The notes below the pieces were generated by a model, which was given only the letters and a program-made list of their open reading frames with translations, made no database searches and had not been told where the DNA came from. DNA of 64,000 bases from Acidobacteriota bacterium. Lineage in GTDB: Bacteria; Acidobacteriota; Aminicenantia; Aminicenantales; Saccharicenantaceae. Positions 15,857 to 25,115 of this stretch are shown here, one piece after another (position 1 is the first letter of the stretch; each line of letters opens with the position of its first letter). Location: assembly GCA_039683095.1 (NCBI GenBank), contig JBDKSB010000001.1, positions 1 through 64,000 on the forward strand, written 5' to 3'. The position numbers were made by a program, and so were the translations under genes.

Positions 15857-17770
15857 ATGAACACGCGCGCTCTCAGGCTCGGCGCGGCCGCGGCTTTCGC
15901 GGCGGCCCTGATCATCGGCCTCGCGGCTCAGGAATACGGGCCGCCAGGGAGGAGGCAGGCCTCGAAGCTGCCCCCGACCTACACCGTCGGCGGCATCCGC
16001 CACGGGATTAGCTACTTCCCGAAGACCGATTATGCCTTCACCAAGCCGAAGAAGGCCGGCGAGATCGACTTCGAGCACTACCACACGTACGACGAGGTCA
16101 CGGCCATCCTGCGCAAGTGGGCGGCCGACTACCCGAACCTGGTCGATGTCTATTCGGTCGGCCGGACTTTCGAGGGGCGCGACATCTGGCAGATCACGAT
16201 CACGAACAAGGCGACCGGCAAGGACGCCGACAAGCCGGCCATGTTCATCGAGGGCAACCGGCACTCCGGCGAGGTCACGGCGGCCGAGTCCGCGCTCTGG
16301 TTCGCCGCCCATGTCCTCGGCGGCTACGGGCGGGACCAGGCGCTGACGAAGCTCGTCGACACCAAGGCGCTCTACGTCCGGGTGAAAAACAATCCCGACG
16401 GGTCCGAGCTTTATCTGAACACGGCTCAGTCGAACCGCAGCACGGTCCGGCCGTACGACGACGACGGGGACGGCCTGCTCGACGAGGACCCGCCCGAGGA
16501 CCTGGACGGCGACGGCTTCATCCTCCAGATGCGCCAGAAGGTCGAACCGGGCAAGGGCGCGATGATCATCGACCCTGCGGACCCCTCGGGCCGGCTGATG
16601 AAGCGGGCGCCGGCGGGCCGGGGCGATTATATGATCTATCCGGAAGGGATCGACAACGACCATGACGGGCGGACGAACGAGGACGGCATCGGCGGGCTCG
16701 ACCTGCACCGCAACTATCCCGAGAACTGGCGGCCCATGCCCGGCCGCGACCAGACCGGCCGCGGCTTCACCCAGGGCGGGGCGGGCGAGTATCCGCTGTC
16801 CGAGCCCGAGACCAGGGCCGTCTTCTCCTTCCTGCTCGAGCACCCGAACGTCAGCATCGGCCAGACCATGGACACGACCGTGCCCATGCTGCTCCACGGC
16901 CCGTCGACGAGCCGCATGAGCGAGTCCATGTTCCCCGAGGACATGAAGATCTTCAAGGACTTCGACGAGCAGGGGAAGAAGATCACCGGCTATCCCTACG
17001 CCGGCGACACCTACTGGGACTACGCCAACATCGGCCGCGGCGACCGGAACGCGCGGGCCATGGCCGCCGAATCCGGGTTCGAGATGGCCCCGGAGCCCCA
17101 GGGCGAACCTCTCTTCGGCCACTCCCCCGACTTCGGCTACCTCTATTACGGCGCGGTCTGGTACGGCGACGAGCTCTGGAACGGAGGCCGGGTCAAGGAC
17201 TACGACGGCGACGGCCGGGTGACGGACCTAGAGGCCCTTCGCTATATCGACGAAGAGCTCGGCGGCCGCTATTTCAAGCCCTGGACGAAATTCAACCACC
17301 CGACGCTCGGCCAGGTCGAGATCGGCGGCTTCAATCCCAAGTTCTGGCGCCAGAACCCGCCCGTCGAGCTTCTCGAGGAGTGGATCAAGAAGGAAGCGAT
17401 GTTCAACCTCTTCCTGGCCCAGTCGCTGCCCCAGGTCAGAGTGGTCTCGGCGGAGGCCCGGCCCGTCAGGAAGGAGCCGGGCCTTATCGAGATCGCGGCC
17501 GTGTTCACCAATGACGGCTGCTTGCCCACGGCGCTCAGGATGGCCGACCGGATAAAGATCGTCCGTCCCGACGCGGCCGCGATCCGGCTGCCCGAGGGGG
17601 CCGAGCTCGTCGGCGTCCGTGAACGCCAGGACATCGGCTTCCTCCGGCAGAACGAGAAGAAAGAGGTCCGTTGGAAGGTTAAGGTCAAGCCGGGGACGGC
17701 CGGGGAGGCCGAGATCTCCATCCTGTCCACCCGCGGCGGCGTGGCCCGGACGACGGTCAAGATCGGCTAG
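15857..17770 (+). CDS. Secreted M14-family zinc carboxypeptidase
   Basis: The 637-residue protein begins with a signal peptide (cleavage probably after GLAA, residue about 24). An M14 domain follows with the zinc motif in EGNRHSGEVTAAE, an Asn-Arg-like substrate segment (KNNPDGSELY) and a later His in GGLDLHRNYP. Between them is an Asp-rich insert (DDDGDGLLDEDPPEDLDGDGF) that resembles a calcium loop, and a similar DYDGDGRVTD lies further on. The last 120 residues look like a beta-sandwich. It should remove C-terminal residues from extracellular peptides. The start has a strong GAGGAGGA site; the frame stays open upstream without similarity. Confidence 0.88.
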   Translation: MNTRALRLGAAAAFAAALIIGLAAQEYGPPGRRQASKLPPTYTVGGIRHGISYFPKTDYAFTKPKKAGEIDFEHYHTYDEVTAILRKWAADYPNLVDVYSVGRTFEGRDIWQITITNKATGKDADKPAMFIEGNRHSGEVTAAESALWFAAHVLGGYGRDQALTKLVDTKALYVRVKNNPDGSELYLNTAQSNRSTVRPYDDDGDGLLDEDPPEDLDGDGFILQMRQKVEPGKGAMIIDPADPSGRLMKRAPAGRGDYMIYPEGIDNDHDGRTNEDGIGGLDLHRNYPENWRPMPGRDQTGRGFTQGGAGEYPLSEPETRAVFSFLLEHPNVSIGQTMDTTVPMLLHGPSTSRMSESMFPEDMKIFKDFDEQGKKITGYPYAGDTYWDYANIGRGDRNARAMAAESGFEMAPEPQGEPLFGHSPDFGYLYYGAVWYGDELWNGGRVKDYDGDGRVTDLEALRYIDEELGGRYFKPWTKFNHPTLGQVEIGGFNPKFWRQNPPVELLEEWIKKEAMFNLFLAQSLPQVRVVSAEARPVRKEPGLIEIAAVFTNDGCLPTALRMADRIKIVRPDAAAIRLPEGAELVGVRERQDIGFLRQNEKKEVRWKVKVKPGTAGEAEISILSTRGGVARTTVKIG

Positions 17771-17784
17771 GGGAGTCCGCGGGG

Positions 17785-17801
17785 CGGCCCGGATCGGGCC
17801 G
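17785..17801 (+). terminator. Possible terminator after the M14 peptidase
   Basis: Perfect hairpin CGGCCCG-GAT-CGGGCCG just after the stop codon, followed by a pyrimidine-rich stretch but no clear T run. Confidence 0.4.
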
Positions 17802-17867
17802 GGCCTTCTCTTCCGTACCCGCTGATCGTCCGTCAGGCCCGGCATGGCCTGCCCACGGTGAATCCTG

Positions 17868-18028
17868 TATAATTGACGCCGGTAGGCCCCTGGGAACCGG
17901 CCGTTCAGGGGAATGCGCCGCTGAAACGGGACTCCCCGGGCCGGCGTCTTGGGGAAAGACCCCGTTCCGGGAAGAATTGCCTCCTCCCCCCGTCTAACAG
18001 GGTGCGGAGGACAAGTGAGCTTATCCGC
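17868..18028 (+). promoter_or_regulatory. Promoter and structured leader of the ECF sigma operon
   Basis: A consensus TATAAT (17868-17873) has only a weak -35 (TGGCCT at 17845-17850). Downstream are an 8-bp long-range pair GACGCCGG (17875-17882) with CCGGCGTC (17941-17948), an inner CCCCTG (17887-17892)/CAGGGG (17906-17911) hairpin and a GGGG-AAAGA-CCCC hairpin at 17951-17963. A CCTCC (17983-17987) can pair with the GGAGG Shine-Dalgarno (18006-18010). GGGAAG-16 bp-CGTCTA (17969-17996) also resembles an ECF-type promoter, which would allow autoregulation. All functional readings are inference. Confidence 0.45.
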
Positions 18029-18613
18029 ATGGAAGAGAAACAGCTGGTTCGACTGGCTCAGGAAGGAAGCCCAGGTGCTTTCGAGCAGCTGGTCACGAAA
18101 TACCAGCCGAAGGTGTTCAGCATGGCTTTGAGTTTCACCCGCAACCGGGAGGCGGCCGACGACCTGGCCCAGGAGATCTTCCTGAAGGCCTATCTCGCCC
18201 TGCCCCGGTTCCACGGGAAGTCGGAGTTCGGGACGTGGCTTTACCGCGTGTCCATGAACCATATAAAGGATTTTCTCCGGAAGAAAGGCCGGGCCAAGGA
18301 AGTGTCCCTGGACGATGTCGGCGAGGCCGCCTTCTCCGACAAGGAGCAAGCCGAGCGGGCCGAACAGGAGCGGGAAACGGAAGCCCGCCGGTCGCTCGTC
18401 CGGAACGTGGTCCAGGGCCTGCCGGAGAAATACCGGATCATCCTGACGCTCCGCGACATCCAGGGGCTGGCGTACGAGGACATCTCGCGGATCCTGCGCC
18501 TGTCGCCGGGGACGGTCGACTCCCGCCTCCACCGGGCGCGCCGGATGCTCCGGATCAAGCTGGAGCCGTATCTCGCCGGCGAAGGAGGGGCCTATGAACT
18601 GCCGCAAAGCTGA
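18029..18613 (+). CDS. ECF-type RNA polymerase sigma factor
   Basis: The 194-residue protein has sigma region 2 (NREAADDLAQEIFLKAYLAL, FGTWLYRVSMNHIKDFLRKK) and region 4 (LPEKYRIILTLRDIQGLAYE, SPGTVDSRLHRARR), with no region 1 or 3, as in RpoE-like factors. It should direct RNA polymerase to a small stress regulon. The ATG at 18029 gives the usual ECF N-terminus; the best Shine-Dalgarno (18006-18011) is 17 bases away, so an earlier start such as GTG 18002 remains possible. It overlaps the anti-sigma gene by 20 bp. The downstream genes suggest envelope or efflux stress. Confidence 0.92.
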   Translation: MEEKQLVRLAQEGSPGAFEQLVTKYQPKVFSMALSFTRNREAADDLAQEIFLKAYLALPRFHGKSEFGTWLYRVSMNHIKDFLRKKGRAKEVSLDDVGEAAFSDKEQAERAEQERETEARRSLVRNVVQGLPEKYRIILTLRDIQGLAYEDISRILRLSPGTVDSRLHRARRMLRIKLEPYLAGEGGAYELPQS

Positions 18614-19082
18614 GGAGCTGCTCCTTCGGTCTATCGACGGCCGCCTCGGCGGGCGCGACAGGGACCGCCTGGCGGCCCACCTCGCGGCTTGTCCGGCCTG
18701 CCGGAAGGTCGAAGCGGAATACCGGTCGATGCTCCGTCTCCTGAAGGACGGGCGGGAAGCCCAGCCGCTGCCCCGCTTCTGGGAGCGCCTCGAACCCCGG
18801 CTCCGCGAAGAGACGGACCTCGTGCCCCTGCTCTTCTGGGAACGCTGGAGCCTCAAGGCCATTCCCGTGTTCCTGGCCCTGGTCATCCTCCTGGGCGGCT
18901 TCCTCTTTTTCGCCCCCAGGGTCCGCGAGCTGAGCCAGTCGGCGGCCCTGCTCCTCGAGAACAGGGATCCGATGTCGGAGACCACGGCCATTTTCGAGAC
19001 CGACAAGCCGGAGACGCGGACCATGATGCTCATGTTCGCCTCCCTGGACGATAAGTCGCCCCTGAGGAGGCCGACGCCATGA
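18594..19082 (+). CDS. Zinc-finger anti-sigma factor, membrane-anchored
   Basis: The 162-residue protein begins with a zinc-binding anti-sigma domain (MNCRKAEELLLRSIDGRL, then HLAACPACRK, the H-x3-C-x2-C core). One transmembrane helix lies at about 88-110 and a short periplasmic tail follows. Such proteins hold the partner ECF sigma at the membrane until a signal releases it. The 20-bp overlap with the sigma gene and 4-bp overlap with the next gene point to one operon. Confidence 0.88.
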   Translation: MNCRKAEELLLRSIDGRLGGRDRDRLAAHLAACPACRKVEAEYRSMLRLLKDGREAQPLPRFWERLEPRLREETDLVPLLFWERWSLKAIPVFLALVILLGGFLFFAPRVRELSQSAALLLENRDPMSETTAIFETDKPETRTMMLMFASLDDKSPLRRPTP

Positions 19083-19531
19083 AGACGAAATACAAGATCC
19101 TGATCGCGCTGACGCTCGTCGTCGTCTTCGGGCTCGGCGTCGCGGCCGGCGTCATCGGCGAGCGCTACTTGGTGCACCGGGCCGCCCGTCGGGCCGCGGC
19201 CTCGCGGCTGCACTCCCCGTCCCCCGAGGAATGGACCAGGGAGCTCGGCCTGACGCAGGAGCAGCAGGACAAGATCCACGAGATCTTCAGGAAGAACGAC
19301 GAGCGGATGAAGGCCTATCGGACCGAAAGCCGGGCCAGGCTGGGCGAGCTCCGCAAGATGCTCAGGGACGAGATCGACGCGGTCCTGACGCCCGAGCAGA
19401 AGCAGAAGAACGATGAGATGATCCGCCGCTTCGAGGAGTGGCGCAAGAAGGAATCGGACCGGAACCCCTCGCGCGAGCGGCGGGACCAGGATCCCCCGAA
19501 GGATCCCCCCCGGCCGGATCGCGAACATTAA
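19079..19531 (+). CDS. Spy/CpxP-like periplasmic sensor or chaperone
   Basis: The 150-residue protein has an N-terminal signal anchor (ILIALTLVVVFGLGVAAGVI) and then a helical, highly charged region with LGLTQEQQDKIHEI and LTPEQKQKNDEM. These LTxEQ repeats are typical of the Spy/CpxP and heavy-metal-resistance (CnrR-type) group, small periplasmic proteins that sense or buffer misfolded protein or metal. Its place between an anti-sigma factor and an efflux pump supports a sensing role. The tail is rich in Pro, Asp and Arg. Confidence 0.7.
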   Translation: MKTKYKILIALTLVVVFGLGVAAGVIGERYLVHRAARRAAASRLHSPSPEEWTRELGLTQEQQDKIHEIFRKNDERMKAYRTESRARLGELRKMLRDEIDAVLTPEQKQKNDEMIRRFEEWRKKESDRNPSRERRDQDPPKDPPRPDREH

Positions 19532-19543
19532 AGGAGATCTGAG

Positions 19544-20932
19544 ATGAAGAAGAAAGTCCTCTGGATGATCGTCGCCCTGGTCGCGGTGACCGCCCTGGTC
19601 CTCGGCCTGACCGTTCTCAAGGGCGGCAAGGGCAACGAAGTCAAATACAGGACGGAAGCCATCGGCCGCGGCGACATCGAGGCCGTGGTCGTCACCTCGG
19701 GCACGCTGAACCCGATCGATACGATCGACATCGGAGCCCAGGTGTCGGGCAAGGTCACCAAGCTCTACGCCGACTTCAACACCCCGGTCAAGGCGGGCGA
19801 CATCGTGGCCGAGCTCGACCAGGAGCAGTTGAAGATGAAGATCCAGCAGAACGAGGCCAGCTATCAGACCCGCTCGGCCGCGCTGGAACAGGCCAAGGTC
19901 AGCCTCCAGACGTCTCAGAAAGCCTACGAGCGGGCCAAGGCGCTGTTCGCCAAGAGCCTTCTTTCGGTCGAGGAGATGGACACGGCCGAAGCGAACTATC
20001 TCACCGCCAAGAGCTCGCTCGTCTCGGCCCAAGCCGGCCTGTCCCAGGCCAAGAGCTCCCTCGACCAGAGCCGGGTCGACCTGAGCTATGCCATCATCCG
20101 GTCGCCGGTCGACGGCGTGGTCATCACCCGCAAGGTCAGCCTCGGCCAGACGCTCCAATCGGGCTTCAACGTGCCGGTCCTGTTCCAGGTGGCCACCGAC
20201 CTGACCAAGATGAAAGTCGAGTGCGACGTCGACGAGTCCGATATCGGCAAGGTCAAGGAGAGTCAGGCGGTCCGCTTCGGCGTCGAAGCCTACCCGAACG
20301 AGCAGTTCCGCGGCATCGTCCAGCAGGTCCGGGTCTCGCCGACGACGACCAACAACGTCGTCACCTACACGATCATCGTCAACGTCGACAATCCCGAGAA
20401 GAAGCTGCTGCCGGGCATGACCGCCACCGCGTCCATCATCGTCGGCGAGGCCAAGAACGTGCTGCGGGTGCCCAACGGCGCCCTTCGCTTCACGCCCACC
20501 CTGTCCGAGGCCGAGCTCAAGAAGATGCAGGACGAGATGCGGGAGCGCTTCATGGCCCAGCGGCAGGCCCAGGGCGGCCAGCCCGGCGCGGCCGGCCCCG
20601 GCGGGGCCGCTCCGGCGGCCTCCGGCGCTCCGCAGGGCGCGCCTCAGGGCGGTCCGGCCGGCCAGCCCGGGACCCTCACCCGCCAGGGCGGAGGCCAGAG
20701 CCGGCCGCAGATGCCGCGCGTCTGGATCCTCGACGCCCAGGGCAAGATGCGGATGGCCATGATCCGGACGGGCGTCTCCGACACGAGCTACTCGGAGATC
20801 GTCCGCGGCGACGTCAAGGAAGGCGATCTGGTCATCCTCGGGACGCAGGGTTCGACCCAGGCGGCGGGCGCCAACCAGCCCGGCATGGGCGGCATGATGT
20901 TCATGGGCGGGCCTCCGGGCGGGCGGCGCTGA
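19544..20932 (+). CDS. MacA/HlyD-family periplasmic adaptor
   Basis: The 462-residue membrane-fusion protein is anchored by one N-terminal helix (about 5-25). The lipoyl/barrel halves flank an alpha-hairpin at about 95-180 (Q/A/K-rich heptads). SPVDGVVITRKVSLGQTL is the second lipoyl half, and the beta-barrel and membrane-proximal domain follow. An insertion of about 40 residues rich in Gly, Ala, Pro and Gln (about 340-390) splits the membrane-proximal domain, which is unusual. It should connect the ABC permease to TolC. Adjacent genes supply the ATPase, permease and TolC. Confidence 0.9.
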   Translation: MKKKVLWMIVALVAVTALVLGLTVLKGGKGNEVKYRTEAIGRGDIEAVVVTSGTLNPIDTIDIGAQVSGKVTKLYADFNTPVKAGDIVAELDQEQLKMKIQQNEASYQTRSAALEQAKVSLQTSQKAYERAKALFAKSLLSVEEMDTAEANYLTAKSSLVSAQAGLSQAKSSLDQSRVDLSYAIIRSPVDGVVITRKVSLGQTLQSGFNVPVLFQVATDLTKMKVECDVDESDIGKVKESQAVRFGVEAYPNEQFRGIVQQVRVSPTTTNNVVTYTIIVNVDNPEKKLLPGMTATASIIVGEAKNVLRVPNGALRFTPTLSEAELKKMQDEMRERFMAQRQAQGGQPGAAGPGGAAPAASGAPQGAPQGGPAGQPGTLTRQGGGQSRPQMPRVWILDAQGKMRMAMIRTGVSDTSYSEIVRGDVKEGDLVILGTQGSTQAAGANQPGMGGMMFMGGPPGGRR

Positions 20933-20964
20933 ACGCCGGGACCAGCCCCGAAAGGACCATCATC

Positions 20965-21654
<690 letters not shown>

Positions 21655-21688
21655 GGCCGACGGGAAGGCCCGCGCTGGAGCAACCATC

Positions 21689-22933
21689 ATGATCAAACGA
21701 ACCTTGAAACATATCGGCAAGACCTTCAAGATCGCCTTCCGGGCCCTGGGCCGGAACAAGATGAGGTCGTTCCTCACGGCCCTGGGCATCATCATCGGGG
21801 TCGGCGCGGTCATCGCCATGGTCAGCATCGGCGAGGGGGCCAAGCGCGGCATCGAGGACCGGTTCGCCTCCATGGGCACGAACCTGCTGTTCGTCATGCC
21901 CGGCAGCCAGAACGCCCGGGGCGTCCGGCAGAGCTGGGGCAGCATGACGACCCTCAAGGAGGACGACGCCCTGGCCATCGAGCAGCAGTGCCCGTCGGTC
22001 ATGTACATCTCGCCCTCGGTCAACGCCCGGGCCCAAACGGTCTACGGCAACAAGAACTGGAACACGTCGATCTCCGGGACCGGGTCCCGCTACCCGGACG
22101 TCCGCAACTGGGACGTCGAGTTCGGCACGTACTTCGACGAGGCCATGGTCAAGGCCGGCGCCAAGGTCTGCGTCCTCGGCTACGACGTCAAGCAGAACCT
22201 GTTCGAGAGCGAGGACGCCATCGGCAAGGTCATCCGCATCAAGAAGATCCCGTTCCGGGTCCTGGGAGTCCTGAAGAAGAGGGGCGAGTCGGGCGGCTTC
22301 GGCAGCCGCGACGACATGATCACCATCCCCTACACGACGGCCATGCGCCGGCTCCAGGGCATCGACTACATCCAGTCGGTCGACGTCCGGGCGGTCTCCT
22401 CCGACAAGATCCACGAGGCCCAGACCGAGATCGAAGAGCTGCTGCGCCTCCGCCACCGCATCGCGCCCGGGGCCGAGGACGATTTCACCGTCCGCAACAT
22501 GTCCGACGTCGCCGAAACGGCGGCCTCGGCGACGCAGATGATGACCGTCCTGCTCGGCAGCATCGCCGGCATCTCGCTCCTGGTCGGCGGCATCGGCATC
22601 ATGAACATCATGCTGGTCTCGGTGACGGAGCGGATCCGCGAGATAGGCCTGCGGATGGCCGTCGGGGCGCGGGAGAAGGACATCCTTCTCCAGTTCCTGA
22701 CCGAGGCCATCGTCCTCAGCCTGTTGGGCGGCCTGATCGGCATCGGGGTCGGCGTGGGCGCGTCCAAGCTGCTCAAGAACATCAAGATGTTCGCGTCCAT
22801 GAAGACGGTCGTGTCGCTCAACTCGGTCCTGCTGGCCTTCGGCTTCGCCGCCGCGATCGGCATTTTCTTCGGCTTCTACCCGGCCCGGAAGGCCTCCCGG
22901 CTCGATCCGATCGAGGCCCTGAGATATGAATGA
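21689..22933 (+). CDS. MacB-type ABC transporter permease (FtsX fold)
   Basis: The 414-residue protein has one N-terminal helix (about 27-47, SFLTALGIIIGVGAVIAM), a large periplasmic MacB_PCD domain and three C-terminal helices in an FtsX domain (GIMNIMLVSVTERIREIGLR is the conserved cytoplasmic coupling segment). It pairs with the ATPase just upstream. Proteins of this type drive mechanotransmission efflux of peptides, macrolides or lipids through TolC; the substrate is unknown here. Confidence 0.92.
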   Translation: MIKRTLKHIGKTFKIAFRALGRNKMRSFLTALGIIIGVGAVIAMVSIGEGAKRGIEDRFASMGTNLLFVMPGSQNARGVRQSWGSMTTLKEDDALAIEQQCPSVMYISPSVNARAQTVYGNKNWNTSISGTGSRYPDVRNWDVEFGTYFDEAMVKAGAKVCVLGYDVKQNLFESEDAIGKVIRIKKIPFRVLGVLKKRGESGGFGSRDDMITIPYTTAMRRLQGIDYIQSVDVRAVSSDKIHEAQTEIEELLRLRHRIAPGAEDDFTVRNMSDVAETAASATQMMTVLLGSIAGISLLVGGIGIMNIMLVSVTERIREIGLRMAVGAREKDILLQFLTEAIVLSLLGGLIGIGVGVGASKLLKNIKMFASMKTVVSLNSVLLAFGFAAAIGIFFGFYPARKASRLDPIEALRYE

Positions 22934-22981
22934 CACCCGGCGGAGCGCGTCCGGCCGCCGGCTCGCGATAAGGAGATGGAT

Positions 22982-24577
22982 ATGACGAAGAAAGCGATCT
23001 TCCCCCTCATAGCCGCCGCGCTTCTCGCGGCGGTCCCCGTCCTGGCCCAGGAAACCCAGGCCCGGACGGGGGTCCTGTCGATGTCCCTCGACGAATGCAT
23101 CGCCAAGGCCCTCAAGGACAACCTGGGCGTGGCCATCCAGGTCCTCGGCCCGCAGATGTCGGCCGAAGCGGTCAGCCAGGCCCGGGAAAAGTACATCCCC
23201 ACGCTCAGCCTGAGCGCCCGGTCCTCGAAGTCCGAGAACGCGGCCTATTCGTACCTCGATTCCCCCGGCGACAGCACGATCAGCCGGAACCAGAACTACC
23301 AGTTCCTGAACGCCACCGAGACGCTGCCGACCGGCGGCACGCTGAGCCTGGGCTTCAACGGCTCGAGGACGACGGCCAACACCCGCGGCATCACGATCGA
23401 CCCGCGCTACTCCACGACCCTGTCCTTCAACCTGACCCAGCCCCTGCTCCGGAACTTCGGCCTCAAGGTTAACCAGAACGAGATCCTGGTGGCCCGCAAC
23501 AACCTGGGGGTCTCCGAGGAGACGCTCAGGAATACGCTGATGACGACGGTCTTCGACGTCGAGAGCGCCTACTGGAACCTGGTTTACAGCGTCGAGAACC
23601 TCGACGTCCGCCAGCAATCCCTCCAGCTGGCCAAGGACCTGCTCGATAAGAACCAGCGTTCGGTCGAGGTCGGCACCCTGGCCCCGATGGAGGTCCTCAG
23701 CGCCCAGGCCGAGGTGGCGACCCGCGAGGCCGACCTGATCCAGGCCGAGACGCAGATCAAGAGCAACGAAGACCAGCTGAAGCTCCTGCTCCACATCACC
23801 GGCGAGGAGGACAAGGCCTTGACCGCTCTCGTCCCCAAGGACAAGCCGACCTACGTCCCGCGCGAGGTCAACCTGGACGAAGCCCTGGCCGCGGCCATCC
23901 AGAACCGGACCGACCTCAAGATCGCCGAGTACGGGCTCGCGAGCGACCGGCTCAACCTCAGCTACGCCAAGAACCAGATCCTGCCCGACCTCAGCCTTTC
24001 GGCGTCCTATTCCAGCCCCGGCATCGACGGCACCCGGATCTATTATAACGGCAACCCCCTCGACAATGACATCGCTTACACCGTCCCTGGCGATATCGGC
24101 GGCGCCCTGAAGCAGACGTTCAAGCTGAAATACCCCAACTGGAACCTCGGCCTGACCTTCAGCCTGCCCCTGGCCAATATCTTTTCGAAGGCCTCCCTGG
24201 CCCAAGCCAAGCTGAACCTGCGCCAATCCATCCTGGACCTCGAGAACCAGAAGGACCAGATCTACGTCGAGGTCAAGAACGCCGTGCGGTCCGTCGAGGC
24301 CAACTACAAGCGCATCCTGGCCTACACCAAGGCCCGGGAGCTGGCCGAGCAGAAGCTGGCGGCCGAAGAGGAGAAGCGCCGCGTGGGAATGAGCACGAAC
24401 TACATGGTCCTGTCCTACCAGCGCGACCTGGCCAACGCCCGGATCTCCGAGCTCAACGCCATCGTGTCCTACAATGTCTCGATCGCCTCCCTGGAAAAGT
24501 CGATGGGCACGAACCTGAAGTCCAGGAATATCCAGCTCGCCGACTTTGCGCCCGACCTTCATCAGGATCGACCCTGA
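22982..24577 (+). CDS. TolC-family outer-membrane efflux protein
   Basis: The 531-residue protein has a signal peptide (KKAIFPLIAAALLAAVPVLA) and two repeats of the TolC outer-membrane-efflux domain, with long coiled-coil segments (for example LFKVNQNEIL-like and ALAAAIQNRTDLKIAEYGLA). It should form the outer-membrane duct for the adaptor and ABC genes upstream. ATG 22982 was preferred over 22976 because AAGGAG lies six bases before it. It is the last gene of the operon that begins with the ECF sigma factor. Confidence 0.88.
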   Translation: MTKKAIFPLIAAALLAAVPVLAQETQARTGVLSMSLDECIAKALKDNLGVAIQVLGPQMSAEAVSQAREKYIPTLSLSARSSKSENAAYSYLDSPGDSTISRNQNYQFLNATETLPTGGTLSLGFNGSRTTANTRGITIDPRYSTTLSFNLTQPLLRNFGLKVNQNEILVARNNLGVSEETLRNTLMTTVFDVESAYWNLVYSVENLDVRQQSLQLAKDLLDKNQRSVEVGTLAPMEVLSAQAEVATREADLIQAETQIKSNEDQLKLLLHITGEEDKALTALVPKDKPTYVPREVNLDEALAAAIQNRTDLKIAEYGLASDRLNLSYAKNQILPDLSLSASYSSPGIDGTRIYYNGNPLDNDIAYTVPGDIGGALKQTFKLKYPNWNLGLTFSLPLANIFSKASLAQAKLNLRQSILDLENQKDQIYVEVKNAVRSVEANYKRILAYTKARELAEQKLAAEEEKRRVGMSTNYMVLSYQRDLANARISELNAIVSYNVSIASLEKSMGTNLKSRNIQLADFAPDLHQDRP

Positions 24578-24667
24578 CCGGCCCTTCGATCGCCCGCCCG
24601 GCCGTCGCTTTACCGGCGCCCGCCGGGCGGGATTTTACCCTTTTCCTGTTGACACTAAACGATTTAC

Positions 24668-24696
24668 TTGCATTCGGACCGCCGCTGTGCTATCTT
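24668..24696 (+). promoter_or_regulatory. Promoter of hfq-pdxA
   Basis: TTGCAT (24668-24673), 17 bp, TATCTT (24691-24696). A consensus TTGACA at 24649-24654 lies further upstream without a matching -10 box. Confidence 0.6.
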
Positions 24697-24704
24697 TAAA
24701 TAAA

Positions 24705-24746
24705 GGGGTTTCAAACCCGATCCAACCCAGACGTTGGAGTAATTCA
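24705..24746 (+). promoter_or_regulatory. hfq leader with a hairpin touching the Shine-Dalgarno
   Basis: Two small hairpins, GGGTT-TCA-AACCC (24706-24718) and CCAAC-CCAGAC-GTTGG (24722-24737). The second includes the first two bases of the GGAG ribosome site (24736-24739). Translational control is possible but inferred. Confidence 0.4.
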
Positions 24747-25115
24747 ATGAACAGAAAACTCATCCGGCCGGACCTCACCGAGATCAAGGAACGCATGAGC
24801 CAGGAAAAAGAGCGCGAGCGCGAGCGCGAACGGGAGCGCGATAAGGACGCGTCCCGCAAGCGTATGCACCCGCCGACCGACACCTTCGCCGAGAGCTACT
24901 ACTATCTCAAGCAGATGAACAAGAAGACGCCCATGACCGTCGTCTACACCGACGGCGAGGTCGTCGAGGGTTATATCGAGTGGTACGACCGCAATTGCAT
25001 CAAGCTCAACCGCGAGGGCGCCCCCAACCTGCTCATCTATAAGTCCAGCATCCGCTGCGTCTACAAGGCCGGCGAAGTCCCCGACGACGAGGGAGCCGCG
25101 CCGGGCCGGAAATGA
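24747..25115 (+). CDS. hfq: Hfq-family RNA chaperone with charged N-terminal arm
   Basis: The 122-residue protein has an Sm/Hfq core at about 48-105: DTFAESYYYLKQMNKKTPMT aligns with the Hfq N-terminal helix and first strand, then GEVVEGYIEWYDRNCIKL (Sm1) and LLIYKSSIRCVYK (Sm2, equivalent of the Hfq YKHAIST motif with His replaced by Ser). The first 45 residues are a non-standard arm with alternating Glu and Arg (about 20-33) coded by a GAGCGC-type repeat. Hfq hexamers pair small RNAs with mRNAs. Arm function is unknown. It overlaps pdxA by 4 bp. Confidence 0.78.
   Translation: MNRKLIRPDLTEIKERMSQEKERERERERERDKDASRKRMHPPTDTFAESYYYLKQMNKKTPMTVVYTDGEVVEGYIEWYDRNCIKLNREGAPNLLIYKSSIRCVYKAGEVPDDEGAAPGRK

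Noticed and set aside
17949-18131. A 60-codon frame overlapping the sigma leader as a leader peptide
   Set aside because: It overlaps the sigma gene in another frame, and its composition is that of a shadow frame; I could not support it.
17228-20158. A 976-codon open frame on the minus strand
   Set aside because: It is antisense to the peptidase, sigma, anti-sigma, Spy-like and adaptor genes. High GC makes long antisense frames common, and its protein is low-complexity with no family match. The same applies to 39827-42862 (-), 21617-24562 (-) and 59854-62577 (+).
24810-24842. GAGCGC repeat in hfq as a phase-variation switch
   Set aside because: The unit is six bases, so copy changes keep the frame and would only change the length of the charged arm.
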